Part shown: positions 37,084 through 44,742 of the stretch, in pieces
Layout of the letters: the number at the start of each line of letters is the position of its first letter
Position numbering within the stretch: the first letter of the stretch is position 1
DNA from: JAENVT01 sp963720775
Lineage (GTDB): Bacteria; Actinomycetota; Acidimicrobiia; Acidimicrobiales; Ilumatobacteraceae
DNA length: 64,000 nt
Assembly: GCA_963720775.1 (NCBI GenBank)
Contig: CAVRGR010000006.1
Location: forward strand, 558,001 to 622,000
Reading direction: 5' to 3'
Program-made: the position numbers and the translations under genes
The notes under the pieces: model-generated
Database searches by the model: none
The model's input: only the letters and a program-made list of their open reading frames with translations
What the model was told of the DNA's origin: nothing

Positions 37084-37185
37084 GCCGCCCCGAACCGCTT
37101 CCTGATGGCCCTCGCGGTCTTGAGTCTGCTCGCCGAGGCGGCCGAGGCGGAATCGCTCGTGTGCCTGGTCGACGATACGGGAATC
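37084..37185 (+). pseudogene. Remnant of a LuxR/MalT-type ATPase regulator
   Basis: The stretch NRFLMALAVLSLLAEAAEAE followed by SLVCLVDD closely resembles the region around the Walker B motif in AAA-LuxR regulators (NRFLVALAVLSLLAEAA then LLCLVDDAQWLD). Nothing before or after fits the family: the P-loop is missing and the reading after VDD loses the expected W-L-D. It is a short leftover of a large regulator gene, in a debris zone between two catabolic operons. Confidence 0.55.
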
Positions 37186-37282
37186 GGCACGTTCACGCCG
37201 GTTCCGCGGTCCCTCCCGACGTCTTGGCGCGGCGGCGTGTGGTCTACCGATGCGTCGTACGGGCGCAACCTCATGGCTCCGA

Positions 37283-37639
37283 TCAGGTGTTCGCGGCTTG
37301 GTTGAACGGTGGCGGGCCGAGGATCTCGATGCCACCGTTCTTCTTCGCCGAGGCTTGAACGCGACCCATGTCTACCGGCCCGGCGTCGACGCTTCGAGTA
37401 TCGTCGCTCGTGACGGGTTCACTGGCATCCCAATAGAACGCTTGGCAGCACCCTGGTGTGTGCAGACACAGCAACCGGGCGCCGTCGGCACCGGAGACCT
37501 TGAAGGCGTGCGGAACGCCGCGTGGTGCGCTGGCGGTGCCGCCGGGGCCGACTGTGTGTTCTGCGCCGTCGAGGTGCATGAGAGTCTCGTCTTCCAGAAC
37601 GATCATCGTCTCGTCAGAGTCTGGATGAATGTGCAGCGG
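37283..37639 (-). pseudogene. Truncated cupin-domain protein
   Basis: The minus-strand frame reads PLHIHPDSDETMIVLEDETL, a cupin metal-binding motif, and then GGTASAPRGVPHAFKV, the second cupin motif, followed by LLCLHTPGCCQAFYW. Upstream of the first motif the frame is closed by a stop at 37640-37642, so the N-terminal strands and start codon expected before HIHPDSDE are missing. An internal ATG at 37606 would cut off the metal site. I read it as a 5'-truncated gene whose beginning was replaced by the promoter region of the 37711 operon. Confidence 0.6.
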
Positions 37640-37650
37640 TCAGCAATTCG

Positions 37651-37694
37651 TTGACAGCGCTAGAAAATCGATGTATCTTCTAAAATCGATTTTA
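37651..37694 (+). promoter_or_regulatory. Strong promoter with two ATCGAT operators for the meta-cleavage operon
   Basis: -35 TTGACA (37651-37656), 17-base spacer, -10 TATCTT (37674-37679). The spacer contains AAAATCGAT (37664-37672), and TAAAATCGATTTTA (37681-37694), a perfect 14-bp palindrome, covers the expected start of transcription. The two ATCGAT cores are 18 bp apart. The arrangement fits repression, most likely by the GntR protein encoded at 40702. Confidence 0.75.
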
Positions 37695-37710
37695 TGGATT
37701 GGACGTAGGG

Positions 37711-38556
37711 ATGAAAGTTGGGAACCTCGAGGGACGACTGGTCGTTATCGACGGCGATCAAGCGATTGATGTTGCGTCAGCCTCGGATGGTCTGTTTGGA
37801 CCCGATCCTGCATCGTGTTACGAGCGATGGGACGAGTTCGCTGCGTGGGGGTCGACGGCCTCAGGGGGTGTTGCGTTCGATGTTGCACGGCTTCGGGCTC
37901 CGTCCCCGACGCCGAGCCAGGCGTTCGGTATCGGTTTGAACTACGCCGCGCATGCTGCTGAGTCGGGGGTACCGAATCCGGAGTTTCCGCCGACGTTCAC
38001 GAAGTTTCCGTCGTGCATCGCCGGGCCGTACGCCACGGTTGAGTTGCCGAGCGACGGCATCGACTGGGAGGTCGAGCTCGTTGTGATCATCGGTCGCACC
38101 GCCCACGACGTTGCTGCGACGGACGCTTGGTCACACGTTGCAGGCCTGACCGTCGGTCAGGACTTGTCGAACCGCGCCGTCCAGCTTCGGCCGCCCGTTC
38201 CGCAGTTCAGCCTCGGCAAGTCGTTTCCGGGGTTTGGGCCGATGGGTCCGTGGTTGGTGACGCCTGACGAGTTCGCCAATCCTGACGACCTGGCGTTGTC
38301 GTGCACGTTGAACGGCGAGACGATGCAGCACTCTCGTACCAATGACCTCATCTTCTCGGTGCCCGCGCTGATCGAATGCCTATCGGGCATCGTGACGTTG
38401 CGACCTGGCGACGTGATCTTCACCGGCACACCATCCGGTGTCGGCATGGCCCGCAAGCCCCCTCGTTTCCTGGCGCCCGGCGACGTTCTGGTTTCGACGA
38501 TCGAGGGCATTGGATCAATCACCACAACTTTGAAAGGAGCCTCCCATGCCGATTGA
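37711..38556 (+). CDS. Fumarylacetoacetate hydrolase-family protein
   Basis: A 281-residue FAH-fold hydrolase: GIGLNYAAHAAESG (His of the active site), FTKFPSCIAGPYATVELP, IDWEVELVVIIGRTAHDV (metal Glu pair), GLTVGQDLSNRAVQL and PGDVIFTGTPSGVGMARKPP. Members cleave 2,4-diketo acids or hydrate/tautomerise 2-oxo-dienoates. Followed by an extradiol dioxygenase and a flavin monooxygenase, its likely role is the later steps of ring-cleavage product breakdown. It could also act on 2,4-diketo-3-deoxy-fuconate from the sugar locus, which lacks such an enzyme. ATG 37711 preferred; a TTG 12 bases earlier is in frame. Confidence 0.85.
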   Translation: MKVGNLEGRLVVIDGDQAIDVASASDGLFGPDPASCYERWDEFAAWGSTASGGVAFDVARLRAPSPTPSQAFGIGLNYAAHAAESGVPNPEFPPTFTKFPSCIAGPYATVELPSDGIDWEVELVVIIGRTAHDVAATDAWSHVAGLTVGQDLSNRAVQLRPPVPQFSLGKSFPGFGPMGPWLVTPDEFANPDDLALSCTLNGETMQHSRTNDLIFSVPALIECLSGIVTLRPGDVIFTGTPSGVGMARKPPRFLAPGDVLVSTIEGIGSITTTLKGASHAD

Positions 38557-39460
38557 ACTTGCCTATCTCGGCGTCGAGGTGAACGACCTCGACGGCCTCA
38601 CCGCGGTACTCGAGGGTGTCGCCGGATTGGTGCCCGGCGAGTCACACGACGGTGTACTTACTTGGCGAAACGACGAACGTGCGCAGCGGATCCTGGTGAC
38701 AGAAGGTCCCGCCGATGACGCAATCGTGATCGGCTTCGAAGTTCCCTCGGCAGACGCCGCTGCCGCTGTCGCTGAGCGCTTGGGCGGTCTCGGATACGAA
38801 GTCGCTGAACCGGGAGCCGCCGAGTGTGCCGTCCGCCGAGTCCAGGGTATGTGGCGGACGGTCGCACCTTGGGGAACCCCGGTCGAGATCGTTCACGGGC
38901 TTGCCGTCGTCGATTCGGGTGAGTCGTTCCGGTCCGAGTTGGTGCCTGGCGGGTTCAAGACCGACGGTGTCGGGTTCGGGCACTGTGTGTTCATGGTCGC
39001 CGATGCCGAGGCGGCCGATCGGTTCGTCGTCGAGGGCTTGGGCATGCGGCAAACTGACTGGATCGAACTGACCATTGCCCCGGGAGTCGTCCTCGCGGGT
39101 CGGTTCTACCACTGCAATTCCCGCCACCACACGTTGGCGCTGATCGCTCCGCCGGGGCCGCCGCCAGCCAAGCAGATGCATCACGTGATGTTCGAAACTG
39201 TTGAACGCGACGATGTCGGAGCTGCGTTCGACCGGGCCTTCGCCGCCGGCCACCCGATCCCCAACGGGCTCGGGAAACACGACAACGACAAGATGTTCAG
39301 CTTCTACACGATGACCCCGGCCGGCTTTCAGGTCGAGGTCGGCCATGGAGCTCGTGAGGTCGGCGACGACTGGAACGAGAACCGGGCGTACGACTCGATC
39401 AGCCAGTGGGGCCATCAGCCGGTCACTCGTCTGCCCGTCAGCGAGGGGGCACAATCGTGA
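38546..39460 (+). CDS. Type I extradiol ring-cleavage dioxygenase (BphC/HsaC-like)
   Basis: A 304-residue vicinal-oxygen-chelate protein with the duplicated two-module layout of BphC enzymes. Iron ligands are His in GVGFGHCVFMV (~148), His in KQMHHVMFETV (~212) and Glu in GFQVEVGHG (~265). Second-sphere residues HDNDKMFSFYTMTPAG fit the active-site His/Asp/Tyr set. It splits a catechol-type ring next to the hydroxyls with O2. Its start overlaps the FAH gene and its stop overlaps the monooxygenase gene by GTGA. Which catechol it uses (steroid-derived, biphenyl-like or simple) is not clear. Confidence 0.9.
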   Translation: MPIELAYLGVEVNDLDGLTAVLEGVAGLVPGESHDGVLTWRNDERAQRILVTEGPADDAIVIGFEVPSADAAAAVAERLGGLGYEVAEPGAAECAVRRVQGMWRTVAPWGTPVEIVHGLAVVDSGESFRSELVPGGFKTDGVGFGHCVFMVADAEAADRFVVEGLGMRQTDWIELTIAPGVVLAGRFYHCNSRHHTLALIAPPGPPPAKQMHHVMFETVERDDVGAAFDRAFAAGHPIPNGLGKHDNDKMFSFYTMTPAGFQVEVGHGAREVGDDWNENRAYDSISQWGHQPVTRLPVSEGAQS

Positions 39461-40641
39461 CCACCGCAAGTCTCAACCCCGGTCAAGACATCGACACGAG
39501 CCTGGTCGCCAGGGCAGTCGCGCTGCAGCCGCTGTTGGCTGCCAACGCCGAGGCGACGGAGAACAACCGTGAGGCGCATCCCGACAACATCGCCGCGCTC
39601 GAGGATGCGGGTTTGTTCGAGGTGGTCGTACCCAAGCGATTGGGTGGTCTTGGGGCGACGCTGTCGACCCAGCTTGCTGTTGCGGCCGAGTTGGGCGCGG
39701 CGTGTCCGTCGACAGCGTGGGTGCAAACGTTGCTGAACGTGGCGACCTGGGCGACGTCGCGAGCGGCGGGCAAGTGCCAGGACGAGGTGTGGGGTGACGG
39801 TCAGCGAGGCCGGGTGTTCGGTGTTCTCGCGCCCAGCGGGACGGCGGCTCCCGTCGACGGTGGATACATGGTCAGTGGGTCCTGGGGATTTGCTTCCGGC
39901 GGGTTTCATGGCAACTGGGCCGGCGGTGGGGTTTTCGTTCTCGACGCTGCGGGCAACATCGTCGCCCCCGGTATGGCGACGATGCCCATCGCCGAGGTCT
40001 CGATCAAAGACACGTGGCATGTCGCCGGAATGCAGGGCACCGCGAGCAACACTGTCGTTGCCGAGAACGTGTTCGTTCCGGCGCATCGAGTCGGCATCGG
40101 ACTCGACTTGAACGATACGAACGGGGCACCGGCCGAGCCCAGTGATCGGTGGCCGGTGGGTGCCGTTCTGGCCTTGATCCTGGTAGGTCCGTTGCTCGGG
40201 GCGGCACGCGCTGTCGCTGACACGGTGGCCGCCAAGGCACCGAGTCGCGGAATCTCGTACACGACGTACTTCACGACCGATTCATCGCAGGTCGCGCTCA
40301 CCGAACTCGCCCGCGGACGTCTCGACATCGAGACGGCCTGGCTGCACGCGTTCAACGCTGCGGCGTATGTCGACGAGGTCGGTGCCGGAGCACAACAAGA
40401 CATCGCCGAGAACGCTCGTCTGCGCGGTTCGTGCGGATACCTCACCGACCATCTCCGCCTGGGTGTCGAACGACTGCTGAATGTCGCCGGAGCCGGTGCG
40501 TTCGCCAAGTCCAACCCCATCCAACGGCTTTGGCGCGATGTCAATGTGGGCAGCCGCCACGCTTTCCTGGCAACGAATCCGTCGCTCGAAACATACGGCC
40601 GATCGTTGGTCGGGCAGGACCCCATCTATCTCGTCATCTAG
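39457..40641 (+). CDS. Acyl-CoA dehydrogenase-fold flavin-dependent monooxygenase (HsaA-like)
   Basis: A 394-residue protein of the two-component flavin monooxygenase group: helical N-terminal domain (NREAHPDNIAALEDAGLFEV, PKRLGGLGATLSTQLAV), central beta domain (SGSWGFASGGFHGNWAGGG, WHVAGMQGTASNTVV) and C-terminal helices (RLRGSCGYLTDHLRLGVERL). HsaA, HpaB-like and DszC-type enzymes share this; they use FMNH2 or FADH2 from a separate reductase to hydroxylate phenols. It would make the catechol for the adjacent dioxygenase. No reductase gene lies in the operon. The GTG start overlaps the previous stop. Confidence 0.88.
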   Translation: MTTASLNPGQDIDTSLVARAVALQPLLAANAEATENNREAHPDNIAALEDAGLFEVVVPKRLGGLGATLSTQLAVAAELGAACPSTAWVQTLLNVATWATSRAAGKCQDEVWGDGQRGRVFGVLAPSGTAAPVDGGYMVSGSWGFASGGFHGNWAGGGVFVLDAAGNIVAPGMATMPIAEVSIKDTWHVAGMQGTASNTVVAENVFVPAHRVGIGLDLNDTNGAPAEPSDRWPVGAVLALILVGPLLGAARAVADTVAAKAPSRGISYTTYFTTDSSQVALTELARGRLDIETAWLHAFNAAAYVDEVGAGAQQDIAENARLRGSCGYLTDHLRLGVERLLNVAGAGAFAKSNPIQRLWRDVNVGSRHAFLATNPSLETYGRSLVGQDPIYLVI

Positions 40642-40701
40642 GAGCATCGGGCCCGTGAACGATCCGACCATCGAAGTGTGCATGTTGTCTGGGGACTGTC
40701 C

Positions 40702-41379
40702 GTGACCACGCGGCAGCGCTTGGGGCCATCGCTGACCGAGGACGTCTACCAAGTCCTTCGTCAACGAATCCTTCACGGTGAACTGGCGCCCGGAACTCGA
40801 GTGCATCTCGGCGACCTTGCCCAGGCAAGCGATGTCAGTCTTGGCGTCGTTCGCGAGGCCGTGACTCGCTTGGCCAGCGAGGGTCTCTTGCACGCAACAC
40901 CACAATCAGGTTTCCGGGTACCAACCTTGTCGGCCGAGCACCTCGCTGACCTCACCTGGGCACGTTGCCACATCGAAGGTCTCACCGTCGGCCAATCGAT
41001 CACCCACGGCGACACTGACTGGGAAGCGAACCTTGTTGCCGCTCATCATGTGCTCAGCGTCACCGCACCACTGGTGAGCGACGGCATCAACCCGGCGTGG
41101 ATGAACGCCCACCGTCGCTTTCACACGGCGCTCGCTGCAGGCTGCCCGAACGAGACCATGCTTGACATCCGGCAGCGCCTCTTCGACGAAGCCGAGCTGT
41201 ATCGACACTGGTCCGCCCGCGGAATCGGATCAAAGCGAGACATCGCCGCAGAACACGCCGACCTGCTCGCCGCTGCGCTCGACCGCGACCCGGACAGTGC
41301 CGCTCGCTTGCTTCAAGATCACCTTCGTCACACCGCCACCCTGGCACTCGAGACCAGCGACCCGGTCTCGGCGACGTGA
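40702..41379 (+). CDS. GntR-family regulator of the meta-cleavage operon
   Basis: A 225-residue FadR-subgroup regulator: winged helix (~8-75; VYQVLRQRILHGELAPGTRV, ASDVSLGVVREAVTRLASEG, GFRVPTL) and an FCD domain with MNAHRRFHTALAAGCPNETM and a late His (AAEHADLLAAALDRD). GTG 40702 is chosen because GGGG lies 7 bases upstream; GTG 40678 is in frame too. It follows the monooxygenase by 60 bp and likely represses the promoter at 37651 with its two ATCGAT sites, an aromatic acid being the probable inducer. Confidence 0.85.
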   Translation: MTTRQRLGPSLTEDVYQVLRQRILHGELAPGTRVHLGDLAQASDVSLGVVREAVTRLASEGLLHATPQSGFRVPTLSAEHLADLTWARCHIEGLTVGQSITHGDTDWEANLVAAHHVLSVTAPLVSDGINPAWMNAHRRFHTALAAGCPNETMLDIRQRLFDEAELYRHWSARGIGSKRDIAAEHADLLAAALDRDPDSAARLLQDHLRHTATLALETSDPVSAT

Positions 41380-41530
41380 TGGTCACCACCACCGACACGG
41401 CAGTCGGCGACCACACGCTTCACGTCAGCACCACCGGCGATCCCAGGATCGACGCGGTGCTCTGCTGCACGGATCTGGCGCGACCGCGCCGTCGAACTGG
41501 GAACGTGTGATTGGAGCATTGGCCGGCTGA
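41379..41530 (+). pseudogene. Fragment of a meta-cleavage product hydrolase (alpha/beta hydrolase)
   Basis: The ATG overlaps the GntR stop. The reading VGDHTLHVSTTGDPRIDAVL continues, after one frame change near 41460, as LLHGSGATAPSNWERVIGAL and then stops. This is the N-terminal 50 residues of an HsaD/BphD-type C-C hydrolase (usual length ~285), with the oxyanion HGSG box. Everything after it, including the Ser elbow, is missing. The operon has lost its ring-fission hydrolase here. Confidence 0.75.
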
Positions 41531-41755
41531 CTGCGATTCGCCGTACGCCGCACGCGACAGCCGAGGAGCGCCAATTCTACGTGCCCCTGCTGATGGACGA
41601 TGCCGGCCTCGGCATCACCCGTCATGCCTGACCATCACAAGGCCATGAAGCTGGCCGACGAGCTCCGTGGCGTCGATCCGACAACCGACCACTTCGCCGA
41701 TCTCGCCATGCAGCTGTCCGCCGAAGTGCGCGACCACCTCGACGAGGAGAACACG
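41520..41755 (+). pseudogene. Fragment of a hemerythrin-type (HHE) protein
   Basis: Two frames give HATAEERQFYVPLL and then DHHKAMKLADELRGVDPTTD, HFADLAMQLSAEVRDHLDEEN. The His/Glu spacing matches the second half of a hemerythrin cation-binding domain. It joins directly to the hydrolase fragment and lacks both ends, so it marks the other side of a deletion or rearrangement. It ends a few bases before the glnK stop. Confidence 0.6.
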
Positions 41756-41780
41756 CCAGCAAGCTCCAGCGACGGTCGGA

Positions 41781-42119
41781 TCAGACCGCGTCCTCGTTCT
41801 GTTCGCGGGTGCGGATTCGGATGACCTGCTCGACGGAGGTCACCCACACCTTGCCGTCGCCGATCTTGCCCGTTGCGGCGGCCGTGATGATCGTGTCGAC
41901 GGCCGCCTCGACCTCGGCGTCTTTCACCACGACGTCGAGTCGCATCTTCGGCACGAAGTCGATTCGATATTCGGCGCCGCGATAGGTCTCGGTGTGACCT
42001 CCCTGTCGACCGAACCCGCGCGCTTCGCTGACGGTGAGACCGTGCACGTCGATCGCCTTGAGCGCCTCTGTCACGGCGTCGACCTTGTATGGCTTGATGA
42101 TGGCGGTGATCAGTTTCAC
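41781..42119 (-). CDS. glnK: Nitrogen regulatory protein P-II
   Basis: A 112-residue P-II protein. KLITAIIKPYKVDAVTEAL is the first strand and helix; GLTVSEARGFGRQGGHTETY and RGAEYRIDFVPKMRLDVVV frame the T-loop, with Tyr of RGAEY at the usual modification site (~51). GKIGDGKVWVTSVEQVIRIRT is the B-loop and C-terminal strand with ATP/2-oxoglutarate contacts. It senses nitrogen state and plugs AmtB. GTG 42119 is preferred because GAGGGG lies 9 bases upstream. It is co-transcribed with amt, 70 bp downstream of it, and a perfect 14-bp stem-loop sits in that gap. Confidence 0.95.
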   Translation of the reverse strand: MKLITAIIKPYKVDAVTEALKAIDVHGLTVSEARGFGRQGGHTETYRGAEYRIDFVPKMRLDVVVKDAEVEAAVDTIITAAATGKIGDGKVWVTSVEQVIRIRTREQNEDAV

Positions 42120-42138
42120 GCTTGTTGTTCCCCTCACG

Positions 42139-42177
42139 CGACCTTACCCGGGGCGCAGCGCGACCCGGGTAAGGTCG
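42139..42177. promoter_or_regulatory. Perfect stem-loop between amt and glnK
   Basis: CGACCTTACCCGGG (42139-42152) and CCCGGGTAAGGTCG (42164-42177) form a 14-bp perfect stem with an 11-base loop. There is no T-tract on the glnK side, so it is unlikely to end transcription fully. It may set the amt:glnK ratio as a processing or stabilising hairpin. Confidence 0.65.
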
Positions 42178-42189
42178 ATCGAAGACTTC

Positions 42190-43641
42190 CTATTGGGGCA
42201 GGTGGGCCAGGAAGTCGTCGTCGTAGTACCCGGCGACGCCCATCTCGACATCGACGCCGTTGATCTCGTCCTCTTCGGAAACGCGGATGCCTCCCTTGGT
42301 GAGCTTGTTCTGGATCATGAAGAAGGCGTACGCGACTCCGAAGATCACGGTGCAGAGCACGAGGGCGCCGAGCGCCTGTGCGCCGAGCTGGCCGCCATCT
42401 CCGTAGAACAACCCCTTGACGGGATTCGGGGTGCCGTTGACGTACGAGTACGTTCCGTCGGCGAACAAGCCGACGCACAACACCCCCCAGATGCCGCCGA
42501 CGCCGTGGACGGCGATGGCGCCGACCGGGTCGTCGATGCCGCGCTTCTCGATGAACATGGCTGCTTCGACAACGATGATTGCAGCCGTCGTGCCGATCAC
42601 TGCGGCCGCCCACGGGGCGACGAATGCGCAGGGGGCGGTGATCGCCACCAGGCCGGCGAGCATGCCGTTGACCTGCATGCCCGGGTCGGGCTTACCCGAG
42701 CGCTGGGTGATCCAGAACATTGCTGCAACAGCGCCGGTGGCGGCGGCGATCGCCGTGTTCGTCGCGACAGTGGCGAAGCGGATGTCGCTGGCGGCCAGCG
42801 TCGACGCGGCGTTGAAACCGAACCAACCGAACAGCAGTATGAAGCAACCGAGCATGGCCATTGGAATGCTGTGCGCGGGAATCGCACGCGGCTTCTTGTC
42901 CGGGCCGTACTTGCCGATGCGAGGGCCGAGAACCAGCGCGCCGGCGAGTGCCGCGACTCCACCGACCGCATGCACCACGCCCGAACCGGCGAAGTCGACG
43001 TATCCGGCACCGAGGTGCATGGTGTCCCACGTCTTGCCCAGCCAACCGCCGCCCCAAGTCCAAGCAGCGAACAGCGGGTAGTAGATGGAACCACAGAACA
43101 GGCCCCAGATCACGAAGCTCTTCCACTTCCAGCGTTCGGCCATCGCCCCGGTCGGGATCGTGGCCGTTGTGTCCATGAAGGCAACCATGTACAGGAAGAA
43201 GGCGAGGATGCCCGCCTGAGCGACAGTGTGCTGACTACCGAGGAAGCTCCAGCCTTTCCACAGGAAGACCCAGTTCCCCGAGCCGATGAGCGGTGACGCG
43301 CTCATCGGCTTGTCGATGCCCAGGAAGCCGTAGAAGCCGCCGAACGCGAGAGGGAACCCGACGAACAAGAAGCCGACGAAGCCGAGGCCGAAGATCGCGA
43401 AGTTCGTGCTGATCACGTGAGCAGCGTTCTTCTTCTGGGTGAACCCCGTCTCCACGAGCGCGAACCCTGCCTGCATGAAGATGACCAGGACGGCGCCGAT
43501 CACGACCCACAGGACGTTGGTCGAGTTGGTCAGCGCCGCCACTGGGTCCTCGTCTGCAGCGAACGCTGTACCGCCGAGGAGCAATGTGGTGAGGCCGGCG
43601 CCAATGAGGCCGCCAACGGTGTATTTGAGTGCTTTGCGCAC
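42190..43641 (-). CDS. amt: Ammonium transporter
   Basis: A 483-residue Amt/MEP/Rh protein with an N-terminal signal-like segment (LTTLLLGGTAFA) and eleven predicted membrane segments. Family landmarks: NVLWVVIGAVLVIFMQAGFA, FVETGF-type VETGFTQKKN, DFAGSGVVHAVGGVAALAGA (first pore His), and GAIAVHGVGGIWGVLCVGLF (second pore His). The GTG start at 43641 has GGGAGGA 9 bases upstream. The ~40-residue C-terminal tail would contact GlnK. The promoter region holds a GlnR-like box array. Takes up ammonium when nitrogen is scarce. Confidence 0.95.
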   Translation of the reverse strand: MRKALKYTVGGLIGAGLTTLLLGGTAFAADEDPVAALTNSTNVLWVVIGAVLVIFMQAGFALVETGFTQKKNAAHVISTNFAIFGLGFVGFLFVGFPLAFGGFYGFLGIDKPMSASPLIGSGNWVFLWKGWSFLGSQHTVAQAGILAFFLYMVAFMDTTATIPTGAMAERWKWKSFVIWGLFCGSIYYPLFAAWTWGGGWLGKTWDTMHLGAGYVDFAGSGVVHAVGGVAALAGALVLGPRIGKYGPDKKPRAIPAHSIPMAMLGCFILLFGWFGFNAASTLAASDIRFATVATNTAIAAATGAVAAMFWITQRSGKPDPGMQVNGMLAGLVAITAPCAFVAPWAAAVIGTTAAIIVVEAAMFIEKRGIDDPVGAIAVHGVGGIWGVLCVGLFADGTYSYVNGTPNPVKGLFYGDGGQLGAQALGALVLCTVIFGVAYAFFMIQNKLTKGGIRVSEEDEINGVDVEMGVAGYYDDDFLAHLPQ

Positions 43642-43727
43642 TACGAGTCCTCCCAGATCTGTAGGGGCGAGTGATGAGCGACTGCCGGCGCCGTTGACGA
43701 CAGTCGGGCGCACCATAGAGAAGCAAC

Positions 43728-43765
43728 GTTTCCCACCTGTCGCCTGTCTGTTTCCGTTGCATTGT
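43728..43765 (-). promoter_or_regulatory. GlnR-box-like array upstream of amt
   Basis: On the amt-coding strand the sequence reads ACAAT-N6-GAAAC-N6-GCGAC-N6-GAAAC. The actinobacterial GlnR consensus is GTnAC-N6-GAAAC repeated with the same 11-base pitch, so three of four half-sites fit well. It lies 87 bp upstream of the amt start and is shared with the divergent regulator gene. Confidence 0.6.
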
Positions 43766-43942
43766 GATCGTGCGCGTCTTTCTCTTGTCTCGACTGGTCG
43801 AGTTCGATCGAAAAGACTCCTGACCTTGTCGATCACGCGGAGGAAGGAGCGCGGACTGCTCGTCGGCGCGCACGGTGATGTGATCTGTTGGAAACAATGC
43901 TGCGACACCTGGGACACACCGCGCGTCTACCGTGCCGGAGCC

Positions 43943-44731
43943 ATGGCACGTTCAGAGATGGTCGGCGACGGCGATTCTCACGCCGGCTCACATGTCGTTC
44001 ACCATAGGTCGCATGCGTCGGCCGGTCGCGTCGCGATTGTTCATGCCGGAACGGAATCCCTCAGCGGTCTCGCGACCCAGTTGAGCTCTACATACGACGT
44101 TGTCGAGATCACGGTTGGTCGGACGCTGATCGACCAGTTGCTGGCGATCTCGCCCGACGTTGTCGTCATCGAGCACAGTCCGGGTGATTTCGACGTGACG
44201 CGGGTGTGCCGAGATCTGAACGAGAACCTCAGTTCGCGCATCGTTGTCCTGTCGGGCGACGACTCGTCGGGCGCCGAGGCATCGGAGATCGCGCTACTCG
44301 ACTCGGGCGCCGACGACTTCATGTCAACGTCGATCTCGGCCGACCTCTTGTCAGCTCGTCTGCGGCTTGCATTGCGAGGGCGTTCCACGGCCGCACTGAG
44401 GCGAGCGCCACTGACTGTAGGAGATGTGATCATCGATCGTGACGCCCACACTCTGTACATCGCCGGTGAGCCGAAGCAGTGCTCCCGACTGCAGTTCTTG
44501 CTGCTCGTCAAGCTGGCCGTGGAGGTCAACCGAGTCGTCGACGCCGACACCCTCCTGCGCAGCGTGTGGAGAACAGAGCCAGAATCGGTGCACCCCCGCC
44601 GGTTGCGAGTGGCGATCAGCCTGCTTCGTGGCGTTCTCGGTAGCGGCGTGGAACGGCCACGGATCGAGACCGTCCCACACGTCGGATACCGCCTGGTCGT
44701 TGATCACCCCGATCACGGCACGGCGGCCTGA
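43943..44731 (+). CDS. GlnR-like OmpR-family response regulator with altered receiver
   Basis: A 262-residue regulator. A ~30-residue leader precedes a receiver-like domain (RVAIVHAGTESLSGLATQLS; SPDVVVIEHSPGDFDVTRVC; IVVLSGDDSSGAE). At the usual phospho-Asp position the sequence is VVVIEH, so Glu replaces Asp; phosphorylation control is therefore doubtful. The C-terminal winged helix is of the OmpR type (LTVGDVIIDRDAHTLYIAGE, RVVDADTLLRSVW, RRLRVAISLLRGVL, VPHVGYRLV). GlnR regulators of actinobacteria are similar orphan proteins. Divergent to amt-glnK with a GlnR-box-like array between, it is the likely nitrogen regulator. The start ATG 43943 is the first that does not run into amt antisense sequence. 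Confidence 0.78.
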   Translation: MARSEMVGDGDSHAGSHVVHHRSHASAGRVAIVHAGTESLSGLATQLSSTYDVVEITVGRTLIDQLLAISPDVVVIEHSPGDFDVTRVCRDLNENLSSRIVVLSGDDSSGAEASEIALLDSGADDFMSTSISADLLSARLRLALRGRSTAALRRAPLTVGDVIIDRDAHTLYIAGEPKQCSRLQFLLLVKLAVEVNRVVDADTLLRSVWRTEPESVHPRRLRVAISLLRGVLGSGVERPRIETVPHVGYRLVVDHPDHGTAA

Positions 44732-44742
44732 GGCGCCTTGGT

